Shown here piece by piece: positions 48,547 to 60,801 of a DNA stretch of 64,000 bases. Position 1 is the first letter of the stretch; each line of letters starts with the position of its first letter. The stretch spans positions 6,999,501 through 7,063,500 of the forward strand of contig NC_135003.1 in assembly GCF_051020985.1 (NCBI RefSeq). The letters are read 5' to 3'. The notes under the pieces were generated by a model. That model ran no database searches and was not told the origin of the DNA. It was given only the letters and a program-made list of their open reading frames with translations. The position numbers and the translations under genes were made by a program. This DNA comes from Nomia melanderi. Taxonomy: Eukaryota > Arthropoda > Insecta > Hymenoptera > Halictidae.

Positions 48547-48570
48547 CACTATCACGTAAATAGTGTTATA
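48543..48570. repeat. Minimal hairpin of CACTA-class ends beside a MITE
   Basis: TTAACACTAT (48543-48552) faces ATAGTGTT (48560-48567) with a 7-base spacer. The arms are like the first ten bases of the TTAACACTA-class elements joined almost directly. It shares its TTAA with the right end of the neighbouring family H element. Confidence 0.6.
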
Positions 48571-48685
48571 ATCTACCGCGTAAAAAAGGGACTCGCAGAA
48601 AAAAGTGCCGTGTGAATTCAGAGATGGATGTATTTCATTAGAAGAAGGTAGAAGCGATCGTTTTGGTCACCATAGAATTTGTTTC
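48571..48685. other. Spacer between TTAA-type elements
   Basis: Short AT-rich spacer with nothing recognised. Confidence 0.3.
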
Positions 48686-49008
48686 TTAACCTATTCGAGA
48701 CCGATTGCCCACCGTGTGTACAATTGATTTCCGAGGCTATAAGACCGGTTGCACACCGTGTGAGCAATAATAATAATGAGCATTTATCAGTTATTCTGAG
48801 TAAAGTAGTCGTCGAGATAAGACTTTTTTTTAATTAATAGTATCTGTAAAGTATAGAAAAACAAAATAAACATACTCACCAACAATAAATAAATTGAGTT
48901 TTTATGACTATCGTCTAGAGATTTTAAAAAACTTAATTGGAAAACCCGTGACAGAATTTCGCTCCTGGGGACCGTATTCGAAAAAAATCACGTTCTCGAA
49001 TGGGTTAA
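48686..49008. mobile_element. TTAA-type MITE, family I
   Basis: Bounded by TTAA on both sides. Left end TTAACCTATTCGAGACCG; the right end in reverse is TTAACCCATTCGAGAACG. Length 323 bp. Near the left end two related units occur in tandem: GACCGATTGCCCACCGTGTG and GACCGGTTGCACACCGTGTG, about 41 bases apart. No coding capacity, and no second copy in the window. Confidence 0.82.
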
Positions 49009-50244
49009 TTGGTACCGGGCAACTGATGTTTTAGTTTGCACTTTGTATGTTTCGTAGTGTTCGAAGTTCTTGTAGTTCGAATAGCTTATTGGCTCAGCGA
49101 CGTAAGATGCATGTATTATAGATTAGATATCAAAATTTTAACAGTTGCAATCGCATTGATTTGCGAACAAGTTGAACCTCGTTAACAGGAATGCTCTGTA
49201 AATCCTGGAACATGCGAAATGACTCAAACTTTCGTAAAATCCGAACAGTGACGGCGTCATCGTAGCTTTTTTTCCAATGAAAATAGATCAAAGTTTGTCC
49301 GTCGGGGAAAATCTCGTTGAACGAGGCAAGCAAAATATTGTGTCACTAGCGAACACCAAAACAGACGCGAGTTTCGTAAAAAAAAGAGAAACAGGAAAGG
49401 AAGAGACTGAAAAACCATTCGTTTTTGACGTTGCCGATGGATCGGCGCCGCTTGAAAGCATCCGGGAGAAAGATAACACCCTCCGCGAGCCTCCTATCCG
49501 CTTCCCTTTTGTTGTATTCTTAACCATTTTTCCGTGGGCCGCCGGCGAATTCACTTTTCCCTCTTGTTTGCTCGACAAAACGCGGGGAAAACAGAGTACG
49601 ATGAAATACCATCGTTCGACGCCCGCGCGCCGATTTTTTCCTTTTATGATACGCGAATGATACACGGCCGGGTCCCCGGTATCTCTGTAATCTGTTGACC
49701 GGGTCTCTACAATTCACTCGGTGACTTTGATTAATCTGCCATGAAAAAGTCCACGCACGCAGCCAAGCCGACCGACATGGAGAAAAAAGGAAAAAAATCG
49801 AGTGGAAGAGTGGAGGATAGAATCGATTTTATTAACTCAAGATTGAAACCTGAAAATAATCAATTGCACGCATGCCCAACGGATTTACAAACTCGGTTCT
49901 TCATCGGAAACGAGAGCGTTTCTTGCTGTTGAATTTTTTTTTTATTTTTCGCGATCCCGCGCGGTGAATGTATTCCAAACGCATCAGTAAACCGGATAAA
50001 CCGATGGATAAATGAAAGGATAATTAAATTGTCGATGGAAAGAATGCTCGGGCAATCGTTCCTGCAACTGAAATTATACGCGAATTTGAAAATGGAAACC
50101 TTGACAGTTTAATTATCGGCGATCTTTCGTTCGAAATTAATCGGTACGTTGATTCTACTCGCCGATATGTTTTCTAAGCTTCCTTTAATCCTCAAATTAT
50201 CGAAAACAACTTCAAACCTAAAAAAAAATCACCTTCCCTAAATA
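49009..50244. other. Non-coding stretch
   Basis: Mixed, with a CpG-rich part at about 49420-49740 where frames of 125-127 codons are open on both strands. No recognisable gene. Confidence 0.4.
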
Positions 50245-50641
50245 TTAACACTAGAACTATCGTCAAAATGATAAGCTTTAGTTTTCTTGTTTCACAATTA
50301 TTGGTATTTTACAGGTATCCAATATCTGAAATGATTTTAAGAATAAATAGTTTCATTTAACCTGTTCGCTATCAGCACTTCTCTCAATAACAGTTGCCGC
50401 GGTTATATTTTATTAAATAAAACATATCGTCTTTACAAAATAAAAGTAACAATTAAAAAAAAAACACACGTAAATGTAATTTACTTTACACGAAATACGA
50501 AACATTGATCGTCGCAAATATGACGTTGGTAGCGACGTAAGTACTATAACAAATGATCGAAGGAATCGGAAAAAATATCGTTACAATCATTACAAGGATT
50601 CCATAACAATCTCAGCAAATGCTCGGTAGTTCCATTATCAA
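50245..50641 (+). mobile_element. TTAA-type MITE, family J, copy 2 (split by a nested MITE)
   Basis: Left end TTAACACTAGAACTATCGTC, right end GCTCGGTAGTTCCATTATCAA, with the right TTAA decayed. Outer segments align with copy 1 at 47315-47530; the middle of the alignment is interrupted by 50357-50540. Confidence 0.78.
50357..50540. mobile_element. TTAA-type MITE, family P, nested in family J
   Basis: Left end TTAACCTGTTCGCTATCAGC; the right end in reverse is TTACGTCGCTACCAACGTC, so similarity is moderate. It interrupts family J copy 2 exactly where copy 1 reads on continuously, which supports insertion. Length 184 bp, non-coding. Confidence 0.65.
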
Positions 50642-53600
50642 GGGAACAAAACACTCCGCAACGCTCCTTCAGAAACCAATAAAGTCATGAATTCCTCGTC
50701 TACATTGTCACCTTCCAAAGCTCGTTCATCCGCGAAGTATCAAAATCTTTCTGTCCGGAGCAGTAAGAACAAAATCCAGCGGTTCCAGTAGCCTGATAAA
50801 AGCTTGCCGATGAAAGAAACACGACAAAGGCCGGTCGCGCGCGACGCCGTGAACAGCTTGAGCGATAGGAAGCCGGCTGGAACCGGAGTATCCCTGTCGC
50901 GCGACAATTGACAGGAAGTTCGAGTCGCAGTCGGCGGAGACCGGTCCGAAGGCGCGAATAAGAATGAAACGTGGAAATCGAACGAATGGTAGCGAGGAAG
51001 GGCGAAACGGGGCGTGAAGAGTGCGGGACACCAAGGGAATCGGGTCTGCGACGCGAAGTTGTTCTTCCTGTAGGAGGAACGCGACCAAAGGAAAAGGACT
51101 CTCGATCCCCGGGGCCAGGAAAATGAAGCGGAGCCGAGCAATTGTCGAGCGTGTTTCCGGTGGCGCTCGGTCCTGAACGCCCGTGAAAACTTTGCAATTC
51201 AATATGGCCGTTCGACCGGACGCTCCATCGTGACGGATGCGTTCCTCTCGCCGGTTTCTTTGGGGAATCGCCCCGTAATTTTCTAGCCCGGCGTAATATT
51301 CCGAGCGCACGGGGAAAGTTCTTGAAGCGAGGATTGTTGGCCCACCGAATTGGATTTGGAAGTCTTGGACGGGCGGGAGGAAAATTTTGTGTAGAGGAAC
51401 GACGGATTGGCGAGGATGTTGAGGGATGTTTGTGAGAGTTTTTGGTGGAGTTGATTGTGAGTGTGTTTAGATAAATTTGTTGCAGATGAATTTAATTTAT
51501 CAGTTTTGTAGCGAATCATAAAGGAATAATAATGATAATAAGGAAGGAATAGATTTCGTAATTCTGAGTGTTTTTTTATTATTGACTAGAAGAGCTGAAG
51601 GTTTTTAGTATTTTAAAGTATTCGATTATTCAATTACTCGATAATTCAATTATTTGATAATTAAATTTTCGGAAGATCGAAAACGTCAGTTTCGTCTCTT
51701 TGATTTAAATTTGCAATTTCTAATTTCATAAAGTAGTACATTTGTAACCTTCGTTATAATATGTTAAAAAAAATACATTTCACATCGGACAAACCCTCTC
51801 TGAAAGCATGAGTCCTCATTCGTAACGTAACTGGTTCGACCGTGCGGTGAACATACCCGTCGTCAGTCCCATTGTCGCGAAACACGCACGGAGTTGAGGA
51901 ATTCTTCCCGTGAAACACGGCGCTGCACGGTTTCATGAGAGTTCCCGCAACTGGCAACGTTACGTGGTAACTGGGGCCGAAACTCGTGGAACGCGTCGCG
52001 GATAAATTTCCAATCCGCTCGAGGATATATTCGCGCGTTCGTGTCACCTGCGACGCGTTATCCGACCATGTGCAACTCCGAGACGTGTCTCCCGCGAAGC
52101 AAAAGATCATCTCGATCGCGAGAAACCAATCTGAGAGATTCATTTCCGAAGAGAAAGAAAAAACGTTGCATTGTAGCGACGTTTCATTTTCAACACATCC
52201 ACCATCATCGGTTGACAATAACGTTCACTATAGAAATATTTCATTACATTCAATATATCTTCTAAATTAACAAATCGCAAGATTGCAATGTTAACTTTAA
52301 CGTAATTTTCAATTTTACCATCGCCATTTCCCACAGTGGACACTACTCAGCGTTTCTTGCGTCTTTATAAGCTCGCTGCCGCCACCGCAGAATACATTTA
52401 AGACCTCCTGCCTCTGAACGCTTCCGAAAGAAAATTAACCATCATAATCGCCTCAATTTAATAAGCTTTATATTAATTTAATGATCGTCTCAAATTAATG
52501 GGGCAGCATAATCCTCTTAAGGATTATACATTTCTCCGACTAGCTCGGAACACTGAGACCAAAATCTTTACATAGTTCCATTCCAGTCTTCGTCCACCCT
52601 ATCCATCAGAAACATTCAAATTCATCCTATCGCAATCCCCTAAAGAATCAACTGAACATAAACATTCTACTGACCCAAAGAAACCAACGATCCCTTCTGA
52701 ACACACACCGTTATCCAATAATCCAAACGCGAGCGCACCACGAAAAAGGGTCACGAGAGGAAATCAGAAGAGCCAGACTCAGCCTCGTTGATCCAACAGC
52801 AACGGCGAAGGTACCGCAATCTATCAGCAGGATTAAAACGAAACTGTTAGAAGCGTTTCATTAGTTAGCCGGTAATTCAGCGGCGGTTCCCTAGGTGCAC
52901 GGCCACTGTCGTAAGTGAGCGGCAGCGGGGGAGGAACGGTTGAACGGAAGACGGGAAAAGGAGTGTCCGTGGAGACTGCGGGGAGGATCGATATTGGCCG
53001 GACCCTGGGTATTTGTTTGGGACGCGACTCAGACGCGGATTGTACGGGGACCACGCGTCCGTCAAATGAAAAGGAGACACAGTGTCCCTCCTCCTGCTCG
53101 CTCGCGATCGATTCTCCGCGATGGGACCTCTTTCATTAAATCGGAAAACGTCTTCTGCCCCTCTCCAGCCTGCCAGCTAGCCAGCAACGGGGCAGAGAGG
53201 ACATAAAAGGGCTGGAATGACCGCGGGAACCGGCCGCTGATCCGATTCCTCCGGCACGGAGCGGATATTCCGAGCGAGAGTCGATTTTTTCCTCCCGCAA
53301 ACAATGGGATAACGAGAAAGAGAGGGAACCCCTCGGCGAAACCATAATCGATGGAACCCGTGGATGGATTTAACAGCTCGGAATGGGAAAGGACTTGTTA
53401 CCCGGAGAGAGCGACTCGACGCCGGACCTCTTCCCGCGAGCTCTCTTGCACGTGGCCGCGCCATTGTGCCGGAGGTTTAGATGAGTAGCGCGGCGGATAC
53501 ACTGTTGAGAATAATGGGTGTCCCATTGTGATCCCTGACCGTAGCACGTGGACGTATATTGGAATCGCTGGGCTTTGATCCTTGGGAGAGCAACGTGTGC

Positions 53601-53700
53601 CGACCCTTGGATACGCAGGTATTTTTCATCTTGTTTTTGAAGGAACAGTTGAATGTTGGTTGATGCAGTGATCGAGTTATTATTGATTGACTGTGAGTAT
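50642..53700. other. Non-coding stretch with CpG-rich islands
   Basis: CpG-rich at about 50800-51310, 51780-52140 and 52720-53600, with several overlapping frames (up to 194 codons at 50726-51310 on the minus strand, 154 codons at 51754-52218 on the minus strand). The 154-codon frame is the least biased of these, with Asn/Thr/Ser and five or more Cys residues, but no family was recognised. AT-rich elsewhere. Confidence 0.45.
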
Positions 53701-53923
53701 TTAACACTAGGCTTACGGACGTTTATTTTGCAATTTATCCTACTGTTCCTAACAAAGTTGGTGTTCGTTCATTTGGACCGTGAAAATTAGGAATTTAAAG
53801 ACAGACGATAGAAATATATATTTGTGCACCTACATCGATCAAAATTGATATGAATATTTAGTAAATAACATTTATAAAATTCAATCTGCGTTAAATTAAT
53901 GTATTTTGTAAACCTAGTGTTAA
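53701..53923. mobile_element. TTAA-type MITE, family M
   Basis: Bounded by TTAA on both sides. Left end TTAACACTAGGCTTACGGAC; the right end in reverse is TTAACACTAGGTTTACAAAA. The first 11 bases are identical and the match continues to about 16. Length 223 bp, no coding capacity, single copy in the window. Confidence 0.85.
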
Positions 53924-54075
53924 TAAGGGTTGTTTGAGCGTTCAGTGAGTAGATATTGAAGTTTAAAATTGTAGGAGTTGTGATTGAAGTTTATTTTGTT
54001 AGATGAAGCTTATTTTGTATTTTATTTTTGTGGTTGAAATTAATTTAATGAACTAATCTCGTTAATACTGGAAAC
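53924..54075. other. Spacer between TTAA-type elements
   Basis: Short AT-rich spacer, nothing recognised. Confidence 0.3.
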
Positions 54076-54281
54076 TTAACGTTTTGCGGACGAGGATATT
54101 TCAAACTTTCAAAAACAGTTTCCATAAGAAATGTAGTTATATGATAAAATTTTAGGTAAAAAGAAAATCATGTATCAATCTCTAATTATTTGAATAATTC
54201 AATTATTCATTCGCAGGAATTGATTTTGGATATGACAGCTCGAAGTCGTCGTTATGGCAAGAGTCGACCGCAAAGGGTTAA
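54076..54281. mobile_element. TTAA-type MITE, family F, copy 1
   Basis: Bounded by TTAA on both sides. Left end TTAACGTTTTGCGGACGA; the right end in reverse is TTAACCCTTTGCGGTCGA. Length 206 bp, non-coding. The ends match 61418-61899 but the interiors do not clearly align, so the two may be related only through their ends. Confidence 0.78.
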
Positions 54282-57200
54282 GTAGCTTTGGTTGTAGTAA
54301 TATTTATTAGGCTGCATGACGTCCTTGTAAATTAGATTCTTATTTGATTTGCATTCTCGTCGAATTAATTATTCAAATTGAAATTGGAAATCCATACCGC
54401 GAATTTCGGACGAAAAATTAATCTGGACTTTATAGCGGTGTCATCTTCTGAAGAAGGAAGTGATGCACGGACGAGAATAGATACGGAAAGATCCTGTCAA
54501 CCGCTTATTCGGTCACCGAAATGTGGCAGTAAATATTAAACGATGACTTTGCGTTTTGATTAAATCAATGCGGACTAATGTCAACGGGTTCCGAAATATT
54601 CATGGAAATTTATACGTCCGTCGCGAGATAACCAGGACAAAAATACCGTTGAATAATCGAAATTAATGGTGGCCGTGTTCGTGCGCCACTGAAATGCCGG
54701 AGATTCCCCGAGGCTCAAGGAAAAGCTGGCGGCGACGGAAAAAGAGCGGAAAATGACTCGAATCGATAGGGTTGTCTTCGTTAAAATTTCATTAACATTT
54801 CTTCGATGGTACAGCATTAAAATGGAATTATTTTCCTGTGTAGGAAGCTTCTCGACGAAAGGATCTATGAAAAAAAGATGACAGACATCGGGGAAGCTTC
54901 CCTTGAGACCAGCTCTATTGTTTGATAAGTTCGAGCTTGAACCTTTTCATTTTAATTATCTTAATTCAAGAATCGGTTTATTCCAGGGAAAAGAATGCTA
55001 CGCGAAAATGGCGAACAACGGGTTACTCATTGTTGCTTCGAACAATGAGGAGATAAGGATAAAAAATCGGGTGCTGGTAGTCAGAGACCACGACGGATTT
55101 TCAACATTTCTGCCGTGCAGTAAATCACCGTTTCTCTCCCAGTTTTAATGGCTGCGTGTGCAACAAAGTTATTATAGCTATTATTATAATTACAAGGGAT
55201 GGACTTATTCTCGCTCATAAAAATAGAGAAAATTACTATTAAAATTACGTTCCCAGCAAACGCTCCTTAACGCTTAAATTCTACACGTCCACAGCAAATA
55301 ATGTAGTTTAAGTTTGAATATTAAACAGAAACTACTACACGTTCCTTCCATTGAAAATATCGAGTCATAATTGTCACGCATACGTGTATAAAACAAATGA
55401 TTAAATTTAGAGCAACCTTTACTTTATGTCGCTTTCTCGACAAAAAGAAAAATACATGAAAATTAAATTTCTTCTGCGTAACAAGAAACTTAGGAAATAT
55501 TCGGTTACCCCGTTCAATCAGTGAATATCGACGATCCAATTTCGATATTTATCGTCGGGACGAAGCCGCGAAAATTTCAAGAGGAAACCGAGAATTGAAA
55601 GCGATCCTAATTAAAGTTAGGAGGCAGCAGTCTCAGACGATCGTTTCGCCTGGTCCGTCCTCAATTTGCATAACAGTAAAGATCCCTGGATCCGCCTTTG
55701 TAACGCGCGGTCGTTGCTTAGGCAATTTCATTAACCGCGAGCGAGCCTACTTCCGGCCCGCCGCCAGGGAATTGCATCGTGATCGCGTAACGATACTTTC
55801 GAGCGCAACTCGGTTTTCCGCTCGTGCAAAGTGCCCCCGCGTTTCGTGGATAATCGCGCGCTTTAATTCCGTGGGAATCGGATAAAAATTAGGTGGGAAG
55901 CAGCCGTCGTCGCCGCCGTGGACAATCGGCGTGTTTAAAATGTAATAAGCGCGGGGCAAGGGTCTCCTCGCGGCTGATTTAGAAAGCCTCGCTCCGCCAG
56001 ACGCAATTTATTCTAATCGCTGCGGCTCGGTCTCTCAGAATGCAATCTACCTTCCTTTCCTGAGATCTCGCCAGTTCTCGAGATAACGCTGTACAGTAAT
56101 TTAGGATCATTTTGTAACATTTAATAGGGTTTCATTGTATAACTTTCTTTCTTATTATTATACGACACCTATTCCCTCTATAATTTGAACGAGCTGTTCA
56201 TTAATTTCTATTATATCTTAGAAACTTTCTGTTCGAGGAAGTCTTCTGAATGAATAAATTTGAAGAAATTAAGTGTGTAACAGATTCAGATGTTCATGTA
56301 ATGCGCAGTTTTTACGGAGTAAATTTCATTCGTTTATTTTCTTAACATTTTTCTGCCTGGCAATTTTACGCAGAAGCTACTCCATGTCACCGGTTATTAT
56401 GACGCAATTAAATAAAAAAATAAGACAATCTAAATAAACTTCAATATACTTTGTTTATACATAATGAATTAAAATGAAACTTTGGACACATATTTTAGGT
56501 AACTTCGCCCTTTATTAACTATACTGCCCTGCGTTATAAAAATTGAAGTAACTAATGCAAGTGCAAACACGAGTTAACTCGTAACCGGTTAACAATGGCG
56601 TTAACAAAAAATCCTTACATTTTAGCTAACGTTTTCAGTATACATCGCAAGGATAAAACTTAATAACATTAACATTTCCTATTATCTTCTCACGTCTACA
56701 GATCAATCTCCACAAAACTATATCGCAGAAATGTGCGCGATGTATCGGAAACTTTCTTGCTCGAGACTAAGGGCGATCAAACTGGGATCAATCAGTTTCA
56801 GTCGGCCTGCGGTCCCAACCCCGCCAACGAATACGGGTTACCAGAAACGTCTAGCATCTCCTTTCACTTTATCGCGGGCCCAGGCGTCATAGAAATCAAG
56901 GAAGGATCGTGATTTATAGAGGGTCTCTATGAAAATCAGGCGCCGAGGAGTCAGCGGTCACAGATTCGTGTCTATAGGAGGGGGCGGACGGACGGACGGA
57001 CGAGCAGTTGCGGAATTTGTTTGAAATGCATTCGGCTATCGGGACGCGGGGATCAATCGAGGATTCACCGTGGTTGCACAAGCGTTCTTGCAGCCAGGAT
57101 AGCCGGCGCGGTATCCGGCAGATCTCCAGCTGTTTTTGATTCATCGCGACCGGCGAGGCCGCGCGCGGAAGAAGCGTATCTTGGCCAACTATCACGGGTC

Positions 57201-57430
57201 TCGATCAAATGGAGCCGTTAGACAGTCTATTTCCGGCGTGTCTTCTGTAACGGGTGACACCCAGGGCTTTATTACGGTCCCGACGGGAATGCAGAATCAC
57301 TTTGGCCGTGCGTCACGACGCCGGGAGATCGTTAACGCTCGGAACGGGGACGTGAAATCGTCTTCAAGCCAGAGCAGCTCAACGGAAAACGATTTTGCGC
57401 GAGCGTGCTGATTCCATATTTGAGAACGAG
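54282..57430. other. Non-coding stretch
   Basis: AT-rich, with CpG-rich parts at about 55640-56060 and 56750-57400. A short GGAC tetranucleotide run lies near 56985-57003. The 81-codon frame at 54903-55148 has no recognisable domain. No gene is supported. Confidence 0.45.
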
Positions 57431-57651
57431 TTAACCTCTAGCGTTTCAATTCGTTTGGAGACACTACTTTATTGATGACTGTTGCATACTACCCCACAGA
57501 ACACCCTATATATTCATAATAACTATTATTATTATTATTGTTATTATTTTTATTATTATTACTATTATTGTTGATATCATACCCATCATGACATCATACA
57601 ATGTCTGTGTACAAATGTGCACATATGTGCCAGTATTCTTGAAGAGGTTAA
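57431..57651 (+). mobile_element. TTAA-type MITE, family H, copy 2, with an internal ATT microsatellite
   Basis: Left end TTAACCTCTAGCGTTTC, right end ATTCTTGAAGAGGTTAA, bounded by TTAA. The right 40 bases match copy 1 at 48351-48546 closely. An irregular (ATT)n tract (about 57515-57575) in the middle accounts for the extra length. Non-coding. Confidence 0.78.
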
Positions 57652-58372
57652 GGTTGGAAATGCTTCTGTTCGAAATAGGTGTTTTCCGAGTTCTAGAATC
57701 GTTTAGAAGCTAAGGGTAGAGTTGGTTTCCTGTCTTCTCGGCCTAGAACCAGAAATCGACGATATCGATCGCGTCGAGAGTCGACCGTCATTGATTCGCA
57801 CATCCTAGGAGTTCCAACTCGCGCGCCCACCGTCTCAGAAGTCGTCAATATCATCTTTCTCAATCTGAAAAACTCCCGCTATCTATTTTTACGATGCCGG
57901 GTGTCGGCCGTATCGACCGCCACCGTGGTCGACACTCTCGTATCTATCCCCGGTATCGATTCCCAAGCGACAACCGCTCGAACTTTGTTCCTCGGCTCAT
58001 TACATTCTATTTGCATCGCGAATTCCCGGTTGTTACATCGAAATTTCCGGACACGCTGCTTCAGGGAACCCGCTTATTTTCTCTCGGAGAGAATATTCTA
58101 CCAGGGAACTCTCTCGCGAATTGCTGAACACAAATCGTTAACGCAGACGAAGGAAATAAAAATAATCAAACGTTGATAAGAGAAAAATTTCGGAAGTAGA
58201 ACTCTCTTTTTACGCGATGCCTCAATCCAATGGTTTTTGCTTTGTCATCGATCTCATTCTGAAAGTTTCGCGAAAATACTCTTTCAAATAAAAGATGCTA
58301 TTGTTCTTTTGCCACAAGGAATTTAGTTACTCAACATTCTACTTTGGTCAACTGCTTAATTCTTAACACTAA
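57652..58372. other. Non-coding stretch
   Basis: CpG-rich at about 57720-58110, AT-rich after. No recognisable gene. Confidence 0.4.
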
Positions 58373-58520
58373 AACTACCGAGCAATTAGAATGACTTATT
58401 TGTAATTTTGTATAAAACTCAAAACAATACATTTCTTGAGTTTCGAAGGGTCCCTTAGTCTTGTACCTGTACAAATACACTAATTTAATTGAAACCTTTC
58501 GCAAAAACGCCTTCATAATT
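58373..58520 (+). mobile_element. Probable truncated family K MITE
   Basis: Left end TTAACACTAAAACTACCGAG, followed by a K-like CAATTAGAATGA. It is a close match to the family K ends at 12135 and 20462, but no inverted right end was found and the interior similarity fades. Confidence 0.5.
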
Positions 58521-59444
58521 TAAATACGTGCAAAATAAAACTTCTTGTACATTCATTCTACGTTTGATTTTATTTTATTAATTTATTATTTTTATTATTG
58601 ATTTTATTATTGATTTTATTCTTTGATTTTATTGCGCGCAAAACGAGAGTTTCTTCAAACTAAATTCTACAATTAACAGGTTAAATCAAAGAATACTTCG
58701 AAGACTTTTCTAAGTTCAAAGAACTTCGGTCACTTTGAACTGACGTCTAAACGCTAGTCCAACGGGACAATCCCACTCGCATCTTCGAATAGGAGGCGTG
58801 TTCTCGCCGTCGTTTTTTTCTTTTACTTCCATGCGACGCGAGCAGCGTTTCCAGTCACGTATCCGAGTCGAATCGAAATCAGGCATCGGCGTGCTATGTA
58901 AAGCATGCGCGTGTGACGCGCTGCGCGTTTGACAGCCGCGCGAAGCACAGCTTCTTCGGGATTCAATGGAAGAGTAAACCGTAGAATATCGATAAACCAG
59001 CGAGCCGCAGCCATTCTTGGCACACAGGCTCGAACGAAGAGGGCTGTGGTGATTTGAGGGCGCGCGGGCGCTTGCCAAAAAGGGACCTGATGATCTCCAT
59101 CTCTTCCAGCAATAAAGATGACAATGCATCCGAAATTCGGGCCGGTTCACCGGCGACTTGAATTGGACGCGTTCCACACGGGCCGAAAGATTAAATTCTT
59201 CCGGGTAGGCGGCGGCCATTTCGAATTTCCCGTCGCCTCTTTCCACTCGTTTCCCGCAGATTATCGTATCGTTGTTCTCAGCGACGAAACGTTTCGTTTC
59301 CTGGGGTAGATTCTAGTGAAATTATCGACGAACCTGCTCCTTCTTCAGAATTTTCAATTTAATTTCAGTTAAATACATTTAATTGATTCAATTCGACTGA
59401 AATACATTGCGGAATTTCTCAGATATCAGTTTAAATGGATAAAT
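58521..59444. other. Non-coding stretch with a TTTTATT-rich tract
   Basis: 58565-58632 is a run of ATTTTATT and ATTGATTTTATT words. A CpG-rich island follows (about 58730-59310), with a 176-codon minus-strand frame (58716-59246) lacking recognisable domains. AT-rich after that. Confidence 0.4.
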
Positions 59445-59695
59445 TTAACCAGTTAAATGTGGAATTTAGTTTGAAAAATCTCTCACTGCGCGCGCAATAT
59501 AGTCAAGCAATGAAGTGTGTACTCGTCAAACGCAGTGCAAATATATTGCAATACATTCTGACGAAAAGCTAAAGTAAAACAAAGAAGAATTACATGTGTA
59601 TTCGAAAAAGTAACTAATTCATCGTTGAAAAGATTAGTATCATTTCGAGTTTTTAAAATGACATGTACACTCGTCAAACGCAGTTAACTGGTTAA
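59445..59695 (+). mobile_element. TTAA-type MITE, family N, copy 1
   Basis: Bounded by TTAA on both sides. Left end TTAACCAGTTAAATGTGG; the right end in reverse is TTAACCAGTTAACTGCG. The interior matches 63793-64000 over its available length (GCGCGCAATA, AATGAAGTGT, TTCGTCGTTGAAA/TTCATCGTTGAAA, AGATTAGTATCATTT). Length 251 bp, non-coding. Confidence 0.85.
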
Positions 59696-60549
59696 CATGC
59701 GTTTCTAGGAAATATATAATGTTACAACGGTTATTTGCTTTCGAAAGAAGTATTTTGATTTCTTTGCAAATCGATTAACTTCGTCGTTAATAATTCTCCA
59801 CAAATGGGTGAATATAGATTTCGATTGTAGAGTAGGTATGTTATGGATACGTGTAATTATTAACATATTCTTATATAATATATATTTATATTTGCATCTT
59901 AGTCATTAATATAAACAACAGATTAATATTAATAAAAGACTCTTTCTCAAACGACAAGAATTATACGATGCATCATCTGACAAAAAAAAATCACAGAATC
60001 ATAAAAGCATTTAGCCGTGCGAAGAGTATTCCCGTATCAAGCAATCAGAACACGGGTGAATCTTTATACTGGAGCATAAATAAATAAATGATCCCGATCG
60101 CGGACGTTTTCGTGGAGAGGATAAGCGTTACGGTCGCGACGGTCGAAAGGTGAAAATTTCAACGGCTGGCCGGGAAAAGGAGAGAAAACGAACGCGTCTA
60201 GACGCCGGTATTCAAAACGAACCGTTGGGAATAAAAATTCCCCTCTGTTTCTCAATCTTTTACTGCGACCGTGTACGTGATCCGTTTACGAGCAACGAAT
60301 CGGTAAAAAGTAATAGCAGTTTTACCACTCGCGCATGCCGAACCCGCCCGACCGTTGTTCAGTAAGATCGATACCCCGCCACTTGGGGCCAACCCTATCC
60401 ACGGCGATCCATAGATCGGTCGATCCCTCTCTTTCAACGTCGCCGAATTAATTTATTCCGTTCGCCCGTACGTTCGCTCGCGCGCGTGTAAAGGCAGACC
60501 GTCGACGGTCACGTGCATTCCGTTTTTCTATATTACATCTCGAATAGTA
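59696..60549. other. Non-coding stretch
   Basis: AT-rich to about 60080, then CpG-rich to about 60520. No recognisable gene. Confidence 0.4.
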
Positions 60550-60801
60550 TTAACCCTTTGCGCTTGTGTATCATGCTGGGGATGACAACACAATTTTCTT
60601 ATAGAACGTTGGAAATTGTTTGGAAAAGAACCACACTTTAAAAGATTGCAAAAATTAAATGTTATTATAATAATAATAATAAATAAGATGAACATAAAAC
60701 GTTGAATTCTACCACTGTAAATTACTTTAATTCATTTCCCTAAGAATAAACACAAGTTTACACCCAACAACATTGAAAATAAATCGAGTGCAAAGGGTTA
60801 A
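60550..60801. mobile_element. TTAA-type MITE, family C
   Basis: Bounded by TTAA on both sides. Left end TTAACCCTTTGCGCTTG; the right end in reverse is TTAACCCTTTGCACTCG. Fifteen of the first 17 bases match. The ends are the same class as family B but the AT-rich 252-bp interior, with a short TAA microsatellite, is different. Non-coding. Confidence 0.87.

Noticed and set aside
50700..51310. Three overlapping minus-strand frames of 133-194 codons
   Set aside because: All three phases of the same strand are open at once, which real coding sequence would not normally show.
51754..52218. 154-codon minus-strand frame with several Cys and N-glycosylation-like sites
   Set aside because: It looks less biased than the others, but no family, signal sequence or splice context was recognised; kept only as a note in the gap entry.
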